Part shown: piece by piece, positions 1 to 7,789 of the stretch
Layout of the letters: every line of letters starts with the position of its first letter
How positions within the stretch are numbered: the first letter of the stretch is position 1
Source of the DNA: a virus
Direction: 5' to 3' (one strand)
Virus record (IMG/VR): IMGVR_UViG_3300007540_000165
Coordinates: 1-20,456 of that record
DNA: 20,456 nt
Made by a program: the position numbers and the translations under genes
The notes under the pieces: generated by a model
Told to the model about the DNA's origin: nothing
The model's database searches: none
What the model saw: the letters and a program-made list of their open reading frames with translations, nothing else

Positions 1-41
1 GCCAATTTGCTGCAAATAGAGCAGGGCAACTAGGGGGTTAA
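1..41 (+). CDS. 3' end of an upstream gene (partial, frame uncertain)
   Basis: The first bases are probably the tail of a gene that starts outside the window. Frame 1 is open until TAG at 31-33 (…LLQIEQGN). Frame 3 is open until TAA at 39-41 (…QFAANRAGQLGG). Either could be the real one; frame 3 reads slightly more like a protein end and would put the stop next to the following start at 47, as at the other junctions here. Too little sequence is present to name a product. Confidence 0.3.
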   Translation, partial: QFAANRAGQLGG

Positions 42-46
42 ACTTA

Positions 47-1252
47 ATGCAACAAGAAATGAAAATACAACAAATCTCAGTGGAAAAATTGATTCCTTAC
101 GCAAGGAATTCTCGCACGCATAGCGATGAGCAAGTTGCACAGATTGCGGCCAGCATCAAAGAGTTTGGCTGGACTAATCCAATTTTGATTGACGGTGAAT
201 CCGGCATCATTGCCGGGCATGGCCGCTTAATGGCTGCTCGCAAACTTGGCATGGATAAAGTTCCTGTCATTGAATTGGCTCATTTGTCGGATATTCAAAA
301 GCGGGCATTGATTATTGCCGACAATAAACTTGCATTAAATGCAGGGTGGGACAATGACATGCTTGCGCTGGAATTTGAAGAGTTAAAATTAGAAGGTTTT
401 GATCTTCAATTGACTGGTTTTGGTGACGAGGAAATTTCCGCATTAAATCCTGAGCAAATTAAAGGATTGACAGACGAAGATGCCGTTCCTGATGTTCCTG
501 ACGAACCAATTACTAAACTTGGCGATATATATCAGCTTGGTAATCATCGATTGATGTGTGGCGACAGTACAAGCATTGATGCTGTTAAAAAATTAATGGA
601 TGGTAAAAAAGCAGATATGGTTTTTACTGACCCGCCTTATGGAGTTAGTTATACAGGTGGATTACAAAATTCATCAAAAGGTTTGCAAGGTAATGCAAGA
701 GAAATGATTAAAAATGATGATATAGATTTATACGAGGAAGCTGTAACTATTGCATCTATTTTTTGCGATGGTGCTGTTTTTATGTTTTATGCTGACACTG
801 TTCCATTTGGTTTATATAGAGGGATTGAAAATGTTGGCGGTGAAGTTGTTGCTTTGCTTATTTGGAAGAAAAAAGGTGGCTACGGTGCATTAGGAGCATC
901 ATATAAACCAAATCATGAACCATGTGTTATTTGGAAGAAAAAAGGTTCAAAACTTAATTTTATTGGCGCAACTAATGAAAATAGAGTTTGGGAAGAAAAC
1001 AAAGAAGGAATAAATAAATTACATCCGACACAAAAGCCAGTTGCAATTCCTAAAAGAGCAATTGGTAATCATAAAGCAGATATAGTTTTAGATTTATTTG
1101 GCGGTTCTGGAAGCACAATGATTGCTTGCGAAGAATTAAATAGGAAAGCAAGATTAATGGAATTAGACCCCAAATACTGTGACGTTATAGTCAAACGATG
1201 GGAAGAATTTACAGGGAAGAAAGCAGAGTTAATAAATGGCAGCGCACAATAA
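47..1252 (+). CDS. ParB-domain / N6-adenine DNA methyltransferase fusion
   Basis: Predicted to methylate adenine in double-stranded DNA using S-adenosylmethionine. Residues 6-80 are a ParB/Srx-type domain with the conserved box GIIAGHGRLMAARKLG (53-68). Residues 155-390 are the methylase: DPPY (195-198) is the catalytic motif IV, HPTQKP (326-331) is the usual motif before the cofactor site, and FGGSG (351-355) is motif I that binds SAM. Motif IV before motif I is the beta-class order, as in CcrM-like enzymes, and DPPY points to N6-adenine. The start has an AGGGGG ribosome site at 32-37. The stop overlaps the small terminase start by 17 bases, so the gene belongs to the packaging operon. ParB-methylase fusions are common in phages. 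The target site cannot be read from sequence, and no partner restriction enzyme is present. Protection of phage DNA, or marking it for packaging, is inference. Confidence 0.93.
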   Translation: MQQEMKIQQISVEKLIPYARNSRTHSDEQVAQIAASIKEFGWTNPILIDGESGIIAGHGRLMAARKLGMDKVPVIELAHLSDIQKRALIIADNKLALNAGWDNDMLALEFEELKLEGFDLQLTGFGDEEISALNPEQIKGLTDEDAVPDVPDEPITKLGDIYQLGNHRLMCGDSTSIDAVKKLMDGKKADMVFTDPPYGVSYTGGLQNSSKGLQGNAREMIKNDDIDLYEEAVTIASIFCDGAVFMFYADTVPFGLYRGIENVGGEVVALLIWKKKGGYGALGASYKPNHEPCVIWKKKGSKLNFIGATNENRVWEENKEGINKLHPTQKPVAIPKRAIGNHKADIVLDLFGGSGSTMIACEELNRKARLMELDPKYCDVIVKRWEEFTGKKAELINGSAQ

Positions 1253-1712
1253 ATTACCGGCAGAAGTTCATAGTGTTCATGGCAGCAAGGGCATGAATGT
1301 TGGAGTAATGCTGCCAGAAAAAATAAAAGCAAGAATTCCTTTTGCAGAATGGATTTCTCAACCAGAGTTATTTAGCAAGGCAAAATTTGTCAAAGAAACT
1401 GCTGAGTATTTGTATGATGTTTATGGGATTGGCTCTAATCAGGATCGTCATACTTTGGCAATGCTGGCAAACCAAATGCAAGTTTATATTGATGCAATTG
1501 TTGAACAAGACAAACATCCTCTTGTAATTAAAATCAACAATGGCAAAACGCTTGCTCCGAACCCATATATTTCAATTGCAAATAAAGCAATGGACAATTG
1601 CGTAAGGCTAATGAATGAATTGGGCCTCACTCCAAAATCAAGATTGGCCGCAAATAAACTTGAGGATGATTCTGCTCTTTCCAGCTTTATGAAAGGCTGG
1701 ACTCCTCAATGA
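1236..1712 (+). CDS. terS: Terminase small subunit, P27 family
   Basis: DNA-recognition subunit of the packaging motor. It binds the phage DNA at the packaging start and hands it to the large subunit. The 158-residue length is normal for the P27 family. The diagnostic C-terminal part is present: NPYISIANKAMDN (109-121), a helix that carries the family's NP start, followed by LMNELGLTPKSRLAA (125-139), the usual 'elGLTP-SR' signature. The C-terminus (SSFMKGW) probably contacts the large subunit. The start lies inside the end of the methyltransferase gene, and the stop overlaps the large terminase start (ATGA at 1709-1712), so the two subunits are translationally coupled. The packaging type (cos or pac) cannot be decided here. 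Confidence 0.9.
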   Translation: MAAHNKLPAEVHSVHGSKGMNVGVMLPEKIKARIPFAEWISQPELFSKAKFVKETAEYLYDVYGIGSNQDRHTLAMLANQMQVYIDAIVEQDKHPLVIKINNGKTLAPNPYISIANKAMDNCVRLMNELGLTPKSRLAANKLEDDSALSSFMKGWTPQ

Positions 1713-3370
1713 GATGGCAAGACGGGGTTATATATGCAAATCAAGTTGTCAAAGGCGAGATTTTAGTTTGCCGAGACATTCGTTTATCTTGCCAGCGTTT
1801 TCTAAATCAACTTGAAAACAAAGAATGGGAATGGGAATTTATCCCGGAGGCTGTCGATCACTTTCTAAAATTTGCTTTTTTAACTAAGCACACAAAAGGA
1901 GCAATGGCCGGGCAGCCATTTATTCTTGAGCCATTTCAAATTCTGCTTGCTTGTTCTATCTATGGATTCAAATCTAAAAAAGATAGATCAAAAAGAATGG
2001 TTACTGATGTAATCATCTTCATTCCGCGTAAAGCTGGCAAATCAACTTTAATTGCCGTCATTGGGCTTTATGAATTAATCTTTGGTGAAGCTGGCTCCGA
2101 AGTGTTTACGCTTGCCACAAGCCGGGATCAAGCATCAATTGTATTTACTGCTGCTATTGGATTAATTGAATCTTTGCCGCAAGAAGTTGCAAAAATTTAC
2201 AATGTAGGAAAACATCAGATTACAAAAACTGGTGATTCTCAATCTATATTCAAAGCACTATCAAGAGACACAAAAAAAACAGGCGATGGTTTAAATCCAT
2301 CTTGCGCCATTATTGATGAAGCCGCTCAGATTGTTGATCGTAATTCAATTGAGGTTTTGCACTCCGGCATGGTGGCGCGAAAAAATCCTTTGAGAATTTA
2401 TATTACTACCGCAAGTTTTACAAAAGACACAAAGTTTTTTGAAGATATGCTGATGTTTCAATCAATGTTATCGGGTGAAGCAACAGATAATCCGCATTGG
2501 TTTGGTTTGTTATACGGGCTTGATCCGCATGATGATTGGCAGAATCCAGACACATGGGCAAAAGCAAATCCAATGCACGGCATTAGCGTATTTGAAGATG
2601 CTATTAAGCAGCGCGCCGAAGAATCAAAATCAAAGCCAGCGACATTAAATGAGTTTCTTTGTAAAACTCTTAATGTATTTGTAAGCGCAAACTCTGCATG
2701 GATTGACCGAAATCATTGGGATGAATGTGCCATTGAATCTGATGAGCGCGTTCCTGAAGCTGTATTTATGGGTTTTGATTTAGCGGCAACGCGAGATTTA
2801 AATGCTGTTTGCACATTAAAACGATATGCAGAAGATGATTATTTTGCAGAGTTTAAATTCTTTTTACCCGAAGAAGGTTTGAATCATGTTCCGCAACATT
2901 ATTTAGATATTTTTAGAAATGCTAAAGATTCCGGCATATTGCATTTAACTGAAGGCAATGTGATGGATGATCGAGAAATCAGCGAATATATTAAACAACA
3001 AGCCCAAAAATACGAATTAAAAGAATTAGGTTATGACGCATACAATGCTGCAAGTTTAATTGCTCGATTGCATGATGATGCTTTGCCAGTTAAAAAAGTT
3101 GGTCAAGGCATGGCAGTTTTAAGCAATCCATCAAAGCATTTGGAAAAGTTAATTTTAGGCAAAAATATTAAACACAATGGCAATCCGTTCCTTGGTTGGC
3201 AGCTTGGAAATTGCGAAGTGTACGAAGATGTAAACGGAAACATTAAAATTCGTAAAAATGAAGCTGATAAATCAGCGAAAGTTGATGGCGTAATTGCCCT
3301 TATAATTGCTATGCATTGTTCATTGGATCATCCAGTAAACAATACAGGATATGGATTCAGAACATTTTGA
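1709..3370 (+). CDS. terL: Terminase large subunit (ATPase and nuclease)
   Basis: Motor of DNA packaging: the N-terminal ATPase pumps DNA into the prohead and the C-terminal nuclease cuts the concatemer. The 553 residues fit the Terminase_1 family that normally pairs with P27 small subunits. The Walker A motif is PRKAGKST (106-113). Walker B is CAIIDEAAQ (199-207), with the catalytic Glu after the Asp. The coupling motif is ITTAS (232-236). In the nuclease domain, acidic residues expected to hold metal are D357 (GFDLAATRDL), D443 (GYDAYNA) and D526 (KVDGVIAL). All key residues are present, so the enzyme looks intact. It starts by ATGA overlap with terS. Its usual next gene, the portal, is separated from it by an inserted endonuclease gene. 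Confidence 0.95.
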   Translation: MRWQDGVIYANQVVKGEILVCRDIRLSCQRFLNQLENKEWEWEFIPEAVDHFLKFAFLTKHTKGAMAGQPFILEPFQILLACSIYGFKSKKDRSKRMVTDVIIFIPRKAGKSTLIAVIGLYELIFGEAGSEVFTLATSRDQASIVFTAAIGLIESLPQEVAKIYNVGKHQITKTGDSQSIFKALSRDTKKTGDGLNPSCAIIDEAAQIVDRNSIEVLHSGMVARKNPLRIYITTASFTKDTKFFEDMLMFQSMLSGEATDNPHWFGLLYGLDPHDDWQNPDTWAKANPMHGISVFEDAIKQRAEESKSKPATLNEFLCKTLNVFVSANSAWIDRNHWDECAIESDERVPEAVFMGFDLAATRDLNAVCTLKRYAEDDYFAEFKFFLPEEGLNHVPQHYLDIFRNAKDSGILHLTEGNVMDDREISEYIKQQAQKYELKELGYDAYNAASLIARLHDDALPVKKVGQGMAVLSNPSKHLEKLILGKNIKHNGNPFLGWQLGNCEVYEDVNGNIKIRKNEADKSAKVDGVIALIIAMHCSLDHPVNNTGYGFRTF

Positions 3371-3391
3371 TATAATAAAAAAGGCTGAAAG

Positions 3392-4039
3392 ATGAATTCT
3401 GCTTATGTTTATGTTCATTTAAGGCTTGAATCTAACATTCCTTTTTATGTTGGAAAAGGAACGGGCAAAAGAATTGATGATAAAAAACAAAGAAATAAGC
3501 ATTGGACAAACATTGTTCGCAAAGATGGCGGCTGTAAAAAAATAAAAATAGTTTCAAATATTGATGATGAATTAGCTTATTTAGTTGAAATTGAAGCAAT
3601 AGATAAATATAAAAAATTAGGCATTAAATTAGCTAATAAAACAAATGGTGGAGAAGGCCAATTTGGAAATAAAGTAAATTTAGGAATTGCAAAATCACAA
3701 TCTCATAAAGATAAATTGCGAATTGTTAATTTAGGCAAAAAACAATCAAAAGAAACTATTGAAAAAAGAATAAAATCTATTAAAGAAAAAGAAAAAACAG
3801 GATGGATAAATCCTTTTTTATTAGAAAAAAATAAGCAAAAAGGAATAAAAAATTTCAATTTTTCTGGTCATTACCTTACGCCATTTGGAATTTTTTGCAG
3901 TCTATATGATGCAGCAAAAGCAAATAATTGTACCGAAAAAGCAATTAGAGTTAGATGCCACGGCAATACTTGTAAAGTAAAAGGCAAGATTTATTCATAC
4001 CCGCCAAAAGATGGCTGGTCATTTATTCCAAAGGTTTAA
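3392..4039 (+). CDS. Free-standing GIY-YIG homing-type endonuclease
   Basis: Predicted site-specific DNA endonuclease of the homing type. The N-terminal nuclease fold shows YVYVHL (5-10) and FYVGKGTGKR (18-27), the equivalents of the two GIY-YIG strands. A glutamate-bearing helix follows (VEIEAIDKYKKLG, 65-77; E67 or E69 is the likely metal ligand), then NKTNGGEG (82-89). Residues 98-130 contain a NUMOD3-like DNA-binding segment (GKKQSKETIEKR). The end (YLTPFGIFCSLYDAAKANN, then KDGWSF) looks like the helix-turn-helix-type module often found at the C-terminus of phage homing enzymes. The gene is richer in A, T and lysine than its neighbours, which fits independent transfer. It lies between terL and portal and does not break either. 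Its last codons supply the portal ribosome site. There is an AAGG ribosome site at 3381-3384. Confidence 0.88.
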   Translation: MNSAYVYVHLRLESNIPFYVGKGTGKRIDDKKQRNKHWTNIVRKDGGCKKIKIVSNIDDELAYLVEIEAIDKYKKLGIKLANKTNGGEGQFGNKVNLGIAKSQSHKDKLRIVNLGKKQSKETIEKRIKSIKEKEKTGWINPFLLEKNKQKGIKNFNFSGHYLTPFGIFCSLYDAAKANNCTEKAIRVRCHGNTCKVKGKIYSYPPKDGWSFIPKV

Positions 4040-4040
4040 T

Positions 4041-5447
4041 ATGGCTCTCACTGATATTTTCAAAAGAAAATCAGCAGTAAGTACTGAAAGCAACTCGTTA
4101 TTTGGAATGACGAGTTTGGGCAATAATGTTCTTCGGAATGCTGGTTCGCCACAAGCCTACCAGCAAATGCTTTATGTTACGACCAGCTCGGCAACGCAAG
4201 CCGGTCGAACTGTTGATATGTCTGTGCTATCTCGTAATAGCACTATTATGTCTTGTGTCGGCGTTAAAGCTCGCGCATTGTCTCAATTGCCAATTGAAGT
4301 TATGGCATACAACGCAAATGATGAATTGGTAAATGCTTGCCATGATCCTAGTATTGGTGCGCGAGACAAGATTAAAGCTAAGCAGGTTTATTCTTTGCTT
4401 TCCAATCCCAATAATTTTCAATCGCAATATGAGTTTTGGTATCAATTCTCAATGTGGCTTGATTTATCTGGTGAGGCATTTACTTTGCTATGGCGCAAAG
4501 ATCAGAATAAACAAGATCAAACTCCGCTTGAGATGTATATTCTTGATTCAACGCTGATTACTGCTCAATTAACGCCAACAAGATACCCAACTTACCGGCT
4601 ATCAACGCCAACTTATGGATTTAGTAAAGATGAGCCGCTTGCTGCATGGCAAGTAATGCACGCTAAAGAGGCTGCATGGCAAGGCTCTGCTGGTTTTAAT
4701 AAAGGCATTCTTGCTACTGAATTGGTAGCATTGGATCAAGACATTGATCTTTATGCAAATTATATAATGTTAAATGGCGCAAAACCATCCGGCTTATTTG
4801 TTACAGACCAAGTTATTCCAGATTCAAAATATAAAGAAATTGCTGCTCGGCTTAAGGATGGTTGGTCGCAACTTACTGGATCGCGTCCAAGTGATCCGTC
4901 AAAGCCGGGTCAAGGAATGTTGTTGGATAATGGCATGAAATATATGCCTGTTGATATGCTTACTATTCAAGATGCTGATGTAGCAAATTTAAAGCAGCAA
5001 ACGATGACAAGAATTTGCGCCTTGTTTGGCGTTCCGCATCAAATGGTTGGAGTTGGTGAAGGTAAGTTTAATAATACTCAAACATTGCTTGATGAATTTT
5101 ATAAATCAACAATGTCACCAATGATTACTAATGTTGAGCAAAAATTAAAATCTAGTTTGCTTCAGGGTTTTCCAAATCTTTATATTAAGTTTCAAACTCA
5201 AGATTTTTTAAAAGGCGCACCATTAGATCAAATGAATTATTCGGTCGCAGGTGTTAATGCTGGAATTTTTACGCCGAATGAGGCGCGTAAATATTTGGGA
5301 CTTTCTGAAATTAATGATAATATTGCCAATAAATTAGTTGCAAGTAATAATAAGCAACAAGCAATTAGCGGAACATCACCACAAGACACAGGCGGCGGCG
5401 GCAATACTAGTTCGGTCGGAAAGACTGGAAGCGCAGGTAAAGCATGA
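4041..5447 (+). CDS. Portal protein, HK97 family
   Basis: Forms the ring at the unique capsid vertex through which DNA enters and leaves, and to which the neck attaches. It has 468 residues from the chosen start. Features typical of the Phage_portal family are the early segment STIMSCVGVKARALSQLP, the long central wing-stem region, and the C-terminal GIFTPNEARKYLGL motif followed by a Gly/Ser-rich disordered end. ATG 4041 is preferred to the in-frame ATG at 4011 because AAAGG at 4030-4034 lies six bases before it and the protein then begins MALTDIFKRK, a normal portal start. The 4011 start has no ribosome site and would overlap the endonuclease gene by 29 bases. Its stop overlaps the next small ORF (ATGA at 5444-5447). 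Confidence 0.93.
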   Translation: MALTDIFKRKSAVSTESNSLFGMTSLGNNVLRNAGSPQAYQQMLYVTTSSATQAGRTVDMSVLSRNSTIMSCVGVKARALSQLPIEVMAYNANDELVNACHDPSIGARDKIKAKQVYSLLSNPNNFQSQYEFWYQFSMWLDLSGEAFTLLWRKDQNKQDQTPLEMYILDSTLITAQLTPTRYPTYRLSTPTYGFSKDEPLAAWQVMHAKEAAWQGSAGFNKGILATELVALDQDIDLYANYIMLNGAKPSGLFVTDQVIPDSKYKEIAARLKDGWSQLTGSRPSDPSKPGQGMLLDNGMKYMPVDMLTIQDADVANLKQQTMTRICALFGVPHQMVGVGEGKFNNTQTLLDEFYKSTMSPMITNVEQKLKSSLLQGFPNLYIKFQTQDFLKGAPLDQMNYSVAGVNAGIFTPNEARKYLGLSEINDNIANKLVASNNKQQAISGTSPQDTGGGGNTSSVGKTGSAGKA

Positions 5448-5575
5448 AGCCCGATCATAAGCAATCAAAGCAAAAGCAGATTGCGGATAAAATAAAATTA
5501 AACGCCGATATTCGCATTAAAAAACCATTTAAAACTAATGGTATGAAAGAAAAAAAGGTGGTTTTCTATGACTAA
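5444..5575 (+). CDS. Small basic protein of unknown function (43 aa)
   Basis: I do not recognise this protein. The ORF fills what would otherwise be a 120-base gap. It begins with an ATGA overlap with the portal stop and ends eight bases inside the protease start, the same tight packing as the real genes around it. It reads MKPDHKQSKQ… to …KKVVFYD. About a third of its residues are Lys or Arg with no cysteine or tryptophan, so it should be strongly basic and mostly disordered or helical. Its 3' end contains the AAAAAAGG ribosome site of the protease, so translation across it may only serve to couple portal and protease. It could be a DNA- or scaffold-binding peptide, or non-functional. Only the coding potential and junctions are observed. 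Confidence 0.5.
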   Translation: MKPDHKQSKQKQIADKIKLNADIRIKKPFKTNGMKEKKVVFYD

Positions 5576-6374
5576 AAACGTCACTTTTGTATTTGAATCT
5601 CAAGTAAATCTCGGCGTTAATGCTGACGAATCCGCTTCCCCATCCGGCACTATTGAAGCCATGCTTACTACATGGGGCGCACGAGAAGGCGCAGACGGTC
5701 GCAAATTTAATTATCAACCAGAGCCATTTAAAGAATGGGCAAAAGAATTTGCTGCTACTGGCAAGCCTTTGCCTATGTATTTTCAGCATAACTCCGAAGC
5801 CATGCCGGTAGGTAAATGGGATGAATTTGAATTTACTGATGAAGGCATGATCGGTAAAGGTTCAATTTATGTAAATACTACGGCAGGCAAAGATATTTAT
5901 ACCATCATGAAAGAATCGCCTCTTATGATTGGTGGCGTTTCTGTTGGTGCATATGCCGATGAATATCAATGGGTAAAAGAGGATGGAACTCCATTCCCTG
6001 CCGGATCGCAAGATTATTGGGACGAAGGATATTTTCAAATCACAAAAGGTGGTTTGTCTGAAGTATCCATTGTTATGAATCCAAATAATCCAAATGCAAA
6101 CATCAGCAAGATGGAATATTTCCGCGCTGATGGTTCGGCAGATTTAAAAGTATTTGAAAAATCTTTGCGTGATGCTGGATTTTCTCGAACAGATGCGAAA
6201 AAAGCCGCATCTGTATTTGGCAAGGCTATCGGTGAGCGTGATGCTCTTATCGAAAAAGCTGAACCGACTCCCGATGTGCGTGATGCTAAATCGGATGCGG
6301 CAATTGAGATTCTTGCGGCACTTGAACAACGCGAGTTGTTAAAAGCTCTTGAATCACGACTCAAAAAATCTTAA
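5568..6374 (+). CDS. Prohead maturation protease, HK97 family (S78/U35)
   Basis: Serine protease packed inside the prohead that removes the N-terminal scaffold domain of the major capsid protein, letting the shell expand. In 268 residues it shows the family landmarks: MYFQHNSEAMPVGKW (70-84) with catalytic His74, the GGVSVGAYADEY strand (122-133) with candidate nucleophile Ser125, and GGLSEVSIVMNPNNPNA (161-177), the usual 'LsEvSlV-PANp-A' strand. The C-terminal tail (about 190-268) holds a 'LRDAGFSRTDAKKAA' helix common in these enzymes and may be cleaved during maturation. It lies directly before its substrate, capsid protein 1. The ribosome site is AAGGTGG at 5555-5561. Confidence 0.92.
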   Translation: MTKNVTFVFESQVNLGVNADESASPSGTIEAMLTTWGAREGADGRKFNYQPEPFKEWAKEFAATGKPLPMYFQHNSEAMPVGKWDEFEFTDEGMIGKGSIYVNTTAGKDIYTIMKESPLMIGGVSVGAYADEYQWVKEDGTPFPAGSQDYWDEGYFQITKGGLSEVSIVMNPNNPNANISKMEYFRADGSADLKVFEKSLRDAGFSRTDAKKAASVFGKAIGERDALIEKAEPTPDVRDAKSDAAIEILAALEQRELLKALESRLKKS

Positions 6375-6383
6375 GGAATAATT

Positions 6384-7724
6384 ATGTCTAAAGAAATTCT
6401 CGAAAAACTGGATGCTATTGAAGCCTCTGTTAAAACTGAAGCTGCTGCTGCTGCTGATGTAAAAATTACCGAAGCACTTGCCGCGGCTGAAGCCGCATTT
6501 GCTGAAAAAGTTTCTGCTCTTGAAGCTAAAGTTGCAAGCATTCAAGCACCATCAATTATCAAGCCTGAAGCCAGCATTCGTGCCGGTGTTAATCGCTCGG
6601 TAAAAGAACAACTTTCTGCATTCTTTAAATCAGGCGGTCGCGCTGAAAAAGAACTGAAAATGTTTGAAGATGAAAGCCACCATGCTGCTTACATGAAGGA
6701 AGCCTCGGCTCTTACTGGCGGCGGCAATAACCAAGGTGGCCGTACAGCTTATGATCCAGTATTTGCGGCACTGCGTCTCGCAAATCCAATGCGTGGCGTT
6801 TCGCGTACTGTTGCAACTGATGGCTCGTCTTATCAATTTCGCAGCAAAGTAGGCAATGCAGGGGCCTCTTGGGGTTATACGATTCAGAATAACGGTTCGG
6901 CTACTACTGAAAACACCACAATCTGGCAATTGGTTTTGCAAGATTTGAACGTGCAATTTCCAATCCGCACTGCTGCGCTGGATGATATTGACGGTCTTGA
7001 AGCCAATGTTGTTGACGATATGCTGGTTGAATTTAGCCAAGCTGAAGCTCTGTCAATGATTCAAAATAACGATCAAGGCGCGACCAGCTTGCCATACGGC
7101 GGCTCTAATGGTTTGCGTGGTTTGAATCAATACGCTGGCGCGGCTGCAACTTATGCAGGCGGATCAGTTACTACGGCAGCGTTCGGCACTAGCGGCACAG
7201 GCAGCACTTCCGGTCTGCATTCGCTGGCAACTTATGACCAGTTGACAACTAATGCGAATACTGTTGGCGCAGCAAATATCACTTATAAAGACGTGGTGAA
7301 CTTTGTTTACTCGCTGCCGCAACAGTACTGGACTCCAACGGCTAAATTTATCATTAGCCCAATTTTGCTCCAGCAAATTCGCGGCTTGGTTGATAGCCAA
7401 GGTCGTCCAATTTATGTCGATGGTCTGGCCCGTACTGATGGCATTGTTGGCTCGCTGCTTGGCTTTGATGTAGTTGTTAATAAGTATCTTGACACTCCTT
7501 CACAAACATCGACCGGCTCTGCTGGCACTACTAGCCTATATCCAATGTACTTTGGTGATTTCAATCGCTTCCATAGCATTGTGGATCGTTTGAATATGGT
7601 TATGCGTCGTTATGACCAGACCCTGCCGGGCTTTATTACTTTCTTCGGCGAAAAGCGTCTTGCAACTTCGGTTGTCGATCCTTTTGCCGGTGTTCGTTAT
7701 CGCTCGACTGGTACGGCAACCTAA
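6384..7724 (+). CDS. Major capsid protein 1, HK97 fold, with delta domain
   Basis: Main shell subunit. Residues 1-55 are an Ala/Glu-rich helical, coiled-coil segment, and residues 1 to about 105 form the N-terminal scaffold (delta) domain expected of HK97-type capsids. The mature shell domain starts near YMKEASALTGGG (103-114); in HK97 itself the cleavage is after residue 103, so cleavage close to K105 is a reasonable inference. The core then runs to DPFAGVRYRSTG near the C-terminus, typical of the Phage_capsid family. A strong AAGGA ribosome site sits at 6373-6377, six bases before ATG. The gene is followed by an intrinsic terminator, as expected for the most abundant protein. It is clearly paralogous to the next gene, which lacks the delta domain. 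Confidence 0.93.
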   Translation: MSKEILEKLDAIEASVKTEAAAAADVKITEALAAAEAAFAEKVSALEAKVASIQAPSIIKPEASIRAGVNRSVKEQLSAFFKSGGRAEKELKMFEDESHHAAYMKEASALTGGGNNQGGRTAYDPVFAALRLANPMRGVSRTVATDGSSYQFRSKVGNAGASWGYTIQNNGSATTENTTIWQLVLQDLNVQFPIRTAALDDIDGLEANVVDDMLVEFSQAEALSMIQNNDQGATSLPYGGSNGLRGLNQYAGAAATYAGGSVTTAAFGTSGTGSTSGLHSLATYDQLTTNANTVGAANITYKDVVNFVYSLPQQYWTPTAKFIISPILLQQIRGLVDSQGRPIYVDGLARTDGIVGSLLGFDVVVNKYLDTPSQTSTGSAGTTSLYPMYFGDFNRFHSIVDRLNMVMRRYDQTLPGFITFFGEKRLATSVVDPFAGVRYRSTGTAT

Positions 7725-7739
7725 GCAGCAAATTAAATT

Positions 7740-7769
7740 CCCATCGGGTTTCGGCTCGATGGGGTTTTT
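7740..7769 (+). terminator. Intrinsic terminator between the two capsid genes
   Basis: CCCATCG (7740-7746) pairs perfectly with CGATGGG (7757-7763). Inside, G7748-C7755 and a G-T wobble can extend the stem over a six-base loop. A run of five T follows (7765-7769). It begins 15 bases after the stop of capsid protein 1 and ends 20 bases before the start of capsid protein 2. It should end most transcripts after the major capsid gene and let a fraction read through. Confidence 0.85.
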
Positions 7770-7789
7770 AAGAATTCAGGAAATAAAAA

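Noticed and set aside
1342-1527. A 61-codon + strand open frame inside the small terminase gene
   Set aside because: It overlaps the conserved P27-family reading frame and shows no family features.
4011-4040. Ten-codon longer N-terminus for the portal protein (ATG at 4011)
   Set aside because: No ribosome site before 4011 and a long overlap with the endonuclease gene; AAAGG is well placed for ATG 4041.
6630-7040. Minus-strand open frame opposite capsid protein 1
   Set aside because: Fully inside a well-supported capsid gene with no context of its own. The same holds for the minus frames at 6035-6364 and 7733-8122.
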